64,000 bases of DNA from Streptomyces justiciae. Its GTDB lineage: Bacteria; Actinomycetota; Actinomycetes; Streptomycetales; Streptomycetaceae. Shown here piece after piece: positions 59,287 to 64,000 of the stretch. The DNA lies in the NCBI RefSeq assembly GCF_015163075.1, contig NZ_JADDXU010000028.1:45010-109009 (forward strand), given 5' to 3'. The notes under the pieces are model-generated. The model did not search any database and was not told the DNA's origin. It saw nothing but the letters and a program-made list of their open reading frames with translations. The translations under genes and the position numbers were made by a program. Position 1 is the stretch's first letter. The number at the start of each line of letters is the position of its first letter.

Positions 59287-60912
59287 ATGGGGTTCGCGCG
59301 GACGTGCTCGGTGGCGCTGGTGGGCGTCGAGGGTGTGGTGGTGGAGGTCCAGGCGGATCTGGAGCCCGGGGTCGCGGCGTTCACGCTGGTAGGGCTGCCG
59401 GACAAGAGCCTGACCGAGAGCAAGGACCGGGTGCGGGCCGCGGTGGTCAACTCGGGCGCCGCTTGGCCGGCCAAGAAGCTGACGGTGGGGTTGAGCCCGG
59501 CGTCGGTGCCGAAGAGCGGGAGCGGGTTCGATCTCGCGGTGGCGGCCGCGGTGTTGGGGGCGGCCGAGCGGATCGATCCGCGGGTGCTGGCGGACATCGT
59601 GATGATCGGGGAGTTGGGGCTGGACGGGCGGGTGCGGCCGGTACGGGGCATCCTCCCGGCGGTGATCGCGGCCGCCGACGCCGGTTACGAGCAGGTGGTG
59701 GTGCCGGAGTGCGCCGCCGCAGAGGCCTCGCTGGTGCCCGGCATCTCGGTCCTGGGCATCCGCAACCTGCGCCAGCTGATCGCCGTCCTGGCGGACGAAC
59801 CCGTGCCCGACGAGGAGCCGGAGGAGGAGGGCCGTCCCGATCCGCTGCTCGCCGGGCTGCGGGTGCCGGGCACGGGCGCGGCCACCGGCATGCACAGCAT
59901 GGGCGCCGCGCAGCAGGACCAGGGTCATGACCTGGCCGACGTCGTGGGCCAGCTCTCTGCCCGCACCGCCGTGGAGGTTGCGGCGGCCGGCGGCCACCAC
60001 CTCTTCCTGGAGGGGCCGCCGGGAGCCGGCAAGACGATGCTGGCGGAACGCCTGCCCGCGGTGCTGCCCCGGCTGACCCGGCAGGAGTCGCTCGAGGTCA
60101 CGGCGGTGCACTCGGTGGCCGGGCTGCTGCCACCGGGCAAGCCCCTGATCGACACCGCGCCCTACTGCGCCCCGCACCACTCGGCCACCATGCAGGCGCT
60201 CGTCGGCGGTGGCCCCGGCATCGCCCGGCCCGGCGCGGTGTCGCTGTCGCATCGCGGGGTGCTCTTTTTGGACGAGACCCCGGAGTTCAACAGCCAGGCG
60301 CTGGACGCGCTCCGCCAGCCTCTGGAGGCGGGGCATGTGGTGATCGCCCGCAGCGCGGGTGTCGTGCGGTTCCCGGCGAAGTTCCAGATGGTGCTCGCGG
60401 CCAATCCGTGCCCCTGCGGGCGCTTCTCCCAGACCGACGACTTCTGTGAATGCCCGCCCTCGGCGATCCGCCGGTACCAGGCCCGGCTCTCCGGTCCGCT
60501 GCTCGACCGGGTCGACCTGCGGGTGGAGGTCGACCGCGTCACCCGGGCGCAGCTGGCCCAGCGCGGGGCCAGAGGGGAGTCGACGGCGGTGGTCGCCGAC
60601 CGGGTGCGGGCCGCCAGGGAGCGCGCGGCGGCACGGCTCGTCGGCACCCCGTGGCGGACCAACAGCGAGGTGCCCGGCCGTGAGCTGCGCAGCCGCTGGC
60701 ATGCGCTACCCGGGGCGATGGACGAGGCCGAGCGCAGCCTCGAACGCGGTGTGCTGACGGCCCGCGGACTCGACCGTGTGCTGCGCGTCGCCTGGACGGT
60801 CGCCGACCTGCTGGGACACCAACGGCCCGACGCCACCGACGTCGCCCTGGCCCTGCAACTGCGCACCGGGGTTCCCAGGGGCGTCCCCATGGCCATCGGA
60901 GCGCTCACATGA
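59287..60912 (+). CDS. YifB family Mg chelatase-like AAA ATPase (ComM)
   Basis: 541 residues. N-terminal ChlI/Lon-like domain (GLPDKSLTESKDRVRAAVVNS, KKLTVGLSPASVPKSG). AAA+ core: HLFLEGPPGAGKTMLAERL, GVLFLDETPEFNSQALDAL, VLAANPCPCGRF. ComM homologues drive branch migration during natural transformation in Vibrio; in Streptomyces the role is not known, but the dprA neighbour fits DNA handling. The start is 59287, 2 nt after yraN. Confidence 0.94.
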   Translation: MGFARTCSVALVGVEGVVVEVQADLEPGVAAFTLVGLPDKSLTESKDRVRAAVVNSGAAWPAKKLTVGLSPASVPKSGSGFDLAVAAAVLGAAERIDPRVLADIVMIGELGLDGRVRPVRGILPAVIAAADAGYEQVVVPECAAAEASLVPGISVLGIRNLRQLIAVLADEPVPDEEPEEEGRPDPLLAGLRVPGTGAATGMHSMGAAQQDQGHDLADVVGQLSARTAVEVAAAGGHHLFLEGPPGAGKTMLAERLPAVLPRLTRQESLEVTAVHSVAGLLPPGKPLIDTAPYCAPHHSATMQALVGGGPGIARPGAVSLSHRGVLFLDETPEFNSQALDALRQPLEAGHVVIARSAGVVRFPAKFQMVLAANPCPCGRFSQTDDFCECPPSAIRRYQARLSGPLLDRVDLRVEVDRVTRAQLAQRGARGESTAVVADRVRAARERAAARLVGTPWRTNSEVPGRELRSRWHALPGAMDEAERSLERGVLTARGLDRVLRVAWTVADLLGHQRPDATDVALALQLRTGVPRGVPMAIGALT

Positions 60913-62069
60913 ACGGAGGGGAGGACCCGGGCCGCGAGCTGCTCGCCCGAGTCTTTCTCGCCCGGGTCATCGAGCCCGGTGACGAGGTTGCCGGGCGGTG
61001 GGTGCGGGAGTTCGGGGTGGGGGAGGTGGCTCGGAGGTTGCGGGACGGGCGGGAGGTGTTGCCCGGGGTGAGTGGGAAGCGGTGGGCCGGGCTGGTGGCT
61101 CGCGCGGCGCGGGCCGAGCCGCGGGGCGATCTCGCGGTCGCGGCCGAGGCCGGCGTGAGGTTCGTCTGTCCGGGGGACGGTGAGTGGCCCGGGCAGTTGG
61201 ACGATCTTGGAGACGCCCGGCCGCTCGGGCTGTGGGTGCGGGGGCGGCCCAGCCTGCGGATGTGGGCCTTGCGGTCCGTCGCGGTGGTGGGGGCTCGGGC
61301 CTGCACCGAGTACGGCGCCCACATGGCGGCCACCCTCGCCGCCGGGCTCGCCGAGCGCGGGTGGGTGGTCGTGTCAGGGGGTGCGTACGGCGTCGACGGG
61401 GCCGCCCACAGAGGGGCGCTGGGCGCCGGCGGTGCCACCGTCGCCGTGCTGGCCTGCGGCGTCGATCGACCCTACCCGCGCGGGCACACCGAGTTGATCA
61501 CCAGGATCGCGGAACAGGGGCTGGTGGTGGGGGAGTTGCCGCCGGGGGACCATCCGACGCCTAGCCGGTTCGTGCTGCGGAACCGCGTCATCGCCGCGCT
61601 GACCAGAGGGACCGTCGTCGTCGAGGCGGCGTACCGCAGCGGCTCGCTCGTCACCGCGCGCGCCGCGCAACGGCTCGGGCGGCACACCATGGGCGTGCCC
61701 GGGCCGGCCACCAGCGGCCTCTCGGCCGGGGTGCACGAACTGCTGCGCGGCGACGCCGAACTCGTCACCGACGCCGAGGAAGTCGTCGAGGTGGTCGGGG
61801 ACATGGGCGAGCTCGCGCCGGAGCGGAAAGGGCCTGTGCTGCCGCGCGATCTTCTCGAACCAGGTGCGCGGAGAGTTCTCGACGCGCTGCCGGCACGCCG
61901 TGCGGCGAGCGCGGTCGACATCGGGCTGGGCGCGCAGACGACGGAGGACGAGGCGGTCGCGAGACTGTACGAGCTCCGATCACTTGGTTACGTCGAACGA
62001 CACGGCGACGGCTGGAAGTTGACACGCCAGGCGATGATCTCCGTCCGTGGTGCTCGCGCTCCGAGTTGA
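60909..62069 (+). CDS. dprA: DNA-processing protein DprA
   Basis: 386 residues. The Rossmann-like core has SVAVVGARACTEYGAHMA, VVSGGAYGVDGAAHRGAL, LACGVDRPYPRGHTELI and FVLRNRVIAALTRGTVVVEA. The C-terminal winged helix (DALPARRAASAVDIGLG) is complete. DprA loads RecA onto single-stranded DNA. The ATG overlaps the yifB stop (ATGA). Confidence 0.95.
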   Translation: MNGGEDPGRELLARVFLARVIEPGDEVAGRWVREFGVGEVARRLRDGREVLPGVSGKRWAGLVARAARAEPRGDLAVAAEAGVRFVCPGDGEWPGQLDDLGDARPLGLWVRGRPSLRMWALRSVAVVGARACTEYGAHMAATLAAGLAERGWVVVSGGAYGVDGAAHRGALGAGGATVAVLACGVDRPYPRGHTELITRIAEQGLVVGELPPGDHPTPSRFVLRNRVIAALTRGTVVVEAAYRSGSLVTARAAQRLGRHTMGVPGPATSGLSAGVHELLRGDAELVTDAEEVVEVVGDMGELAPERKGPVLPRDLLEPGARRVLDALPARRAASAVDIGLGAQTTEDEAVARLYELRSLGYVERHGDGWKLTRQAMISVRGARAPS

Positions 62070-62391
62070 CCGAGCGTGTTCGGCCGTCCGGGGGAACCCC
62101 TACAGCCTTGGGAATTCCCGCAGTTGGAGTTTCCCCGCGGTCACGCTGAGTCGTCGGCGTGACTCGGCGGGGCGTCGAGAGGAACGTATCTGCGCACGGC
62201 TCGGGGCCGCTCCTTCGCACACCGCGACACTCCAGTCACGCTACGCTCACGGGGATTCCGGCACGGAACGGCGACTCGACCACAGATCAACACCAGAGAC
62301 TCCAGATCCACATCAGAGATTCCAGATCCGCATCAGACCGACAGGTCACCCAGCCATCCCCACTTCACGGCAGAACGGCACAAGGCGACGA
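62070..62391. other. Leader region of whiG
   Basis: 322 bases, no gene. It holds a 20-bp tandem direct repeat (62294-62333) and an AT-richer stretch before it. No clear -10/-35 pair stands out. Confidence 0.5.
62294..62333 (+). repeat. Two tandem 20-bp repeats before whiG
   Basis: cagagactccagatccacat (62294-62313) and cagagattccagatccgcat (62314-62333) match at 18 of 20 positions. A partial third unit (cagacc) follows. Confidence 0.7.
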
Positions 62392-63234
62392 ATGCCCCAG
62401 CACACCTCCGGGTCCGACCGGGCGGCGGTCCCCCCAGCCGCCCGGGACGGTGGCAGCGTGCGGCCCCCCGCTCCCTCGACGCTCGACGAGCTGTGGCGGT
62501 CGTACAAGGCGACGGGGGACGAACGGCTGCGGGAGCAGCTGATCCTGCACTACTCGCCGCTCGTGAAGTACGTGGCGGGCCGGGTCAGCGTGGGGCTGCC
62601 GCCCAACGTCGAGCAGGCCGACTTCGTCTCCTCCGGTGTCTTCGGGCTCATCGACGCGATCGAGAAGTTCGACATCGACCGGGAGATCAAGTTCGAGACG
62701 TACGCGATCACCCGGATCCGGGGCGCGATGATCGACGAGCTGCGGGCGCTGGACTGGATTCCGCGGTCGGTGCGGCAGAAGGCGCGGAACGTCGAGCGGG
62801 CGTACGCGACGCTGGAGGCGCGGTTGCGGCGGACGCCCAGCGAGGGTGAGGTGGCGACCGAGATGGGGATCGCCGTGGATGAACTCCACGCGGTCTTCAG
62901 TCAGTTGTCGCTGGCCAACGTGGTCGCGCTGGAGGAGCTGCTGCATGTCGGGGGTGAGGGCGGCGACCGGCTGAGCCTGATGGACACGCTGGAGGACACC
63001 GCCGCCGACAATCCGGTGGAGGTGGCCGAGGACCGGGAGCTGCGGCGGTTCCTGGCGCGGGCGATCAACACGCTGCCCGAGCGGGAGAAGACCGTGGTCA
63101 CGCTCTACTACTACGAGGGGCTGACCCTCGCGGAGATCGGGAACGTGCTGGGGGTGACCGAGAGCCGGGTCAGTCAGATCCACACCAAGTCGGTGCTGCA
63201 ACTGCGGGCGAAACTGGCGAGCTTCGGTCGGTGA
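62392..63234 (+). CDS. whiG: RNA polymerase sigma factor WhiG
   Basis: 280 residues, the known WhiG length. Region 2: LILHYSPLVKYVAGRVSVGL, SGVFGLIDAIEKFD, TYAITRIRGAMIDELR. Region 4: LPEREKTVVTLYYYEGLTL and GVTESRVSQIHTKSVLQLR. It belongs to the FliA/sigma-28 group and triggers the change from aerial hyphae to spores; RsiG with c-di-GMP restrains it. The ATG at 62392 follows AAGGCGACG. Confidence 0.96.
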   Translation: MPQHTSGSDRAAVPPAARDGGSVRPPAPSTLDELWRSYKATGDERLREQLILHYSPLVKYVAGRVSVGLPPNVEQADFVSSGVFGLIDAIEKFDIDREIKFETYAITRIRGAMIDELRALDWIPRSVRQKARNVERAYATLEARLRRTPSEGEVATEMGIAVDELHAVFSQLSLANVVALEELLHVGGEGGDRLSLMDTLEDTAADNPVEVAEDRELRRFLARAINTLPEREKTVVTLYYYEGLTLAEIGNVLGVTESRVSQIHTKSVLQLRAKLASFGR

Positions 63235-63304
63235 CCTGGCCGGATGGACGGTCGTGGTCGAGAGTGACTCCCGTCCGGGGCGGTGCGTCCGTAAAGTGGT
63301 GGAC

Positions 63305-63886
63305 GTGCCAAGGATTCGAGCGGCCTCCGTGGCCGAGCACCGGTCGATGCAGCGAGCCGCCCTGCTGGACGCGGCTCGGTCGTTGCTGTCCGAGGGTGGG
63401 ACGGAGGCGCTGACGTTCCCGGCTCTCGCGGAGCGGACGGGGCTGGCGCGGTCGTCCGTGTACGAGTACTTCCGGTCGAGGGCCGCGGTCGTCGAGGAGC
63501 TGTGCGAGGTCGACTTCCCGGTCTGGGCGGCGGAGGTCGCTGCGGCGATGGGCGCGGCGGACGGGGCAGAGGCCAAGGTCGAGGCGTATGTGCGGCGGCA
63601 GCTGGCGCTGGTGGGGGATCGGCGGCATCGGGCCGTGGTCGCCATTTCCGCGAGTGAGCTCGATGCGGGGGCTCGGGAGAAGATCCGGGCCGCGCACGGG
63701 GGGTTGGTCGCGATGATCGGTGAGGCGCTGGAGGAGATGGGGCATTCGGAGCCTCGGCTTGCGGCGATGTTGCTGCAAGGGGTTGTGGACGCTGCTGTGC
63801 GGCGGATCGAGCTGGGGGCGGCGGAGGATCCTGCGGCGATCGCTGAGGCTGCGGTGGCGATGGCTCTGCGGGGCGTTCGCGGCTGA
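63305..63886 (+). CDS. TetR/AcrR-family regulator
   Basis: 193 residues. HTH: RAALLDAARSLLSEGGTEA, ALTFPALAERTGLARSSVYEY. The C-terminal effector domain is Ala-rich. GTG 63305 (MPRIRAASVAEHR) fits a leaderless start, with TAAAGT (63292-63297) ending 7 nt upstream. GTG codons at 63296 and 63299 are alternatives. It lies directly after whiG. The ligand is unknown. Confidence 0.9.
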   Translation: MPRIRAASVAEHRSMQRAALLDAARSLLSEGGTEALTFPALAERTGLARSSVYEYFRSRAAVVEELCEVDFPVWAAEVAAAMGAADGAEAKVEAYVRRQLALVGDRRHRAVVAISASELDAGAREKIRAAHGGLVAMIGEALEEMGHSEPRLAAMLLQGVVDAAVRRIELGAAEDPAAIAEAAVAMALRGVRG

Positions 63887-63954
63887 GGTTGGTGGGGGTT
63901 GCTGCGGGGGCGGTTTCGCTCGCCCGCGCCGGCGGGGTGCCGCCTGCGCCCACC

Positions 63955-63974
63955 CGTGCCGCCCCAGCGGCACG
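63955..63974 (+). terminator. Hairpin near window end
   Basis: CGTGCCGC (63955-63962) and GCGGCACG (63967-63974) pair perfectly around ccca, 69 nt after the TetR stop. Confidence 0.55.
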
Positions 63975-64000
63975 ACTGCCCGCAGTCATGGCAGGGGGAT

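Noticed and set aside
63174..63989. Minus-strand frames over the TetR gene and the window end
   Set aside because: Pro/Arg-rich shadow; the forward TetR gene has a proper helix-turn-helix and family length.
1..64000. CRISPR arrays, rRNA genes, transposase genes, prophage genes
   Set aside because: None seen on either strand. The only clear mobile element is the RecG intein; the repeats listed are short and non-coding.

Overview
This window is a core-chromosome segment from a high-GC actinomycete, almost certainly a Streptomyces. The evidence is GC-saturated third codon positions, many GTG starts, TTGACn/TAGRRT-type promoters, terminators without U-tracts, a lysine-tailed HU protein (HupS), the sporulation sigma factor WhiG, the differentiation regulator NsdA, and a four-gene type I signal peptidase cluster. 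The order runs leuD, hupS, cofC, plsC, gpsA, ddlA, thiL, thiD, rpmB, DAK2, recG, rsmD, coaD, rpmF, rnc, mutM, smc, glcP, ftsY, nsdA, amtB-glnK-glnD, ffh, rpsP, rimM, trmD, rplS, sipWXYZ, yraN, yifB, dprA, whiG. It matches the layout I know from model Streptomyces.

Region by region. 1-8.7 kb: end of leucine synthesis, nucleoid protein HupS, cofactor F420 (CofC/FbiD), phospholipid precursors (PlsC, GpsA), peptidoglycan (Ddl), thiamine (ThiL, ThiD) and ribosomal protein L28. 8.9-18.8 kb: a DAK2/FakA-like protein and RecG, which are neighbours in many bacteria. Here they are separated by a minus-strand, translationally coupled pair: an HSP90-family ATPase and a large TPR-like protein. RecG carries a 338-residue intein in its P-loop that has the signature of a class 3 intein plus a two-motif LAGLIDADG endonuclease. 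18.9-24.2 kb: RsmD, CoaD, a SepIVA/DivIVA-like protein, DUF177, L32, RNase III, MutM. 23.8-27.2 kb: an HxlR regulator divergent from a flavodoxin-fold reductase with a perfect palindrome between them, a membrane-anchored CAP protein and acylphosphatase. 27.4-36.4 kb: SMC (with a dispersed repeat in its hinge-region code), the glucose permease GlcP, a luciferase-like flavoenzyme, a 5'-truncated NCS1 permease and FtsY.

36.5-43.6 kb: a prim-pol domain protein, NsdA, and the nitrogen operon amtB-glnK-glnD behind a recognisable GlnR box. 43.7-54.3 kb: Ffh, an additional FtsH-type protease, a lipoprotein, a methyltransferase, a eukaryote/archaeal-type prolyl-tRNA synthetase, an HExxH protein, then the ribosome-maturation operon rpsP-khpA-rimM-trmD-rplS. 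54.4-63.9 kb: sipW-X-Y-Z, Nudix, DUF2469, YraN, YifB, DprA, WhiG and a TetR regulator.

Functionally the segment joins protein export (FtsY, Ffh, SipWXYZ), ribosome building (RimM, TrmD, KhpA, RNase III, L19, L28, L32, S16), chromosome structure and repair (HupS, SMC, RecG, MutM, DprA) and nitrogen sensing. The most unusual points are the RecG class 3-type intein, the HSP90-TPR pair, the repeat embedded in smc, the sipX frame that runs 317 nt into sipY, and the truncated permease beside ftsY. All assignments come from reading the sequence; no database search was run.
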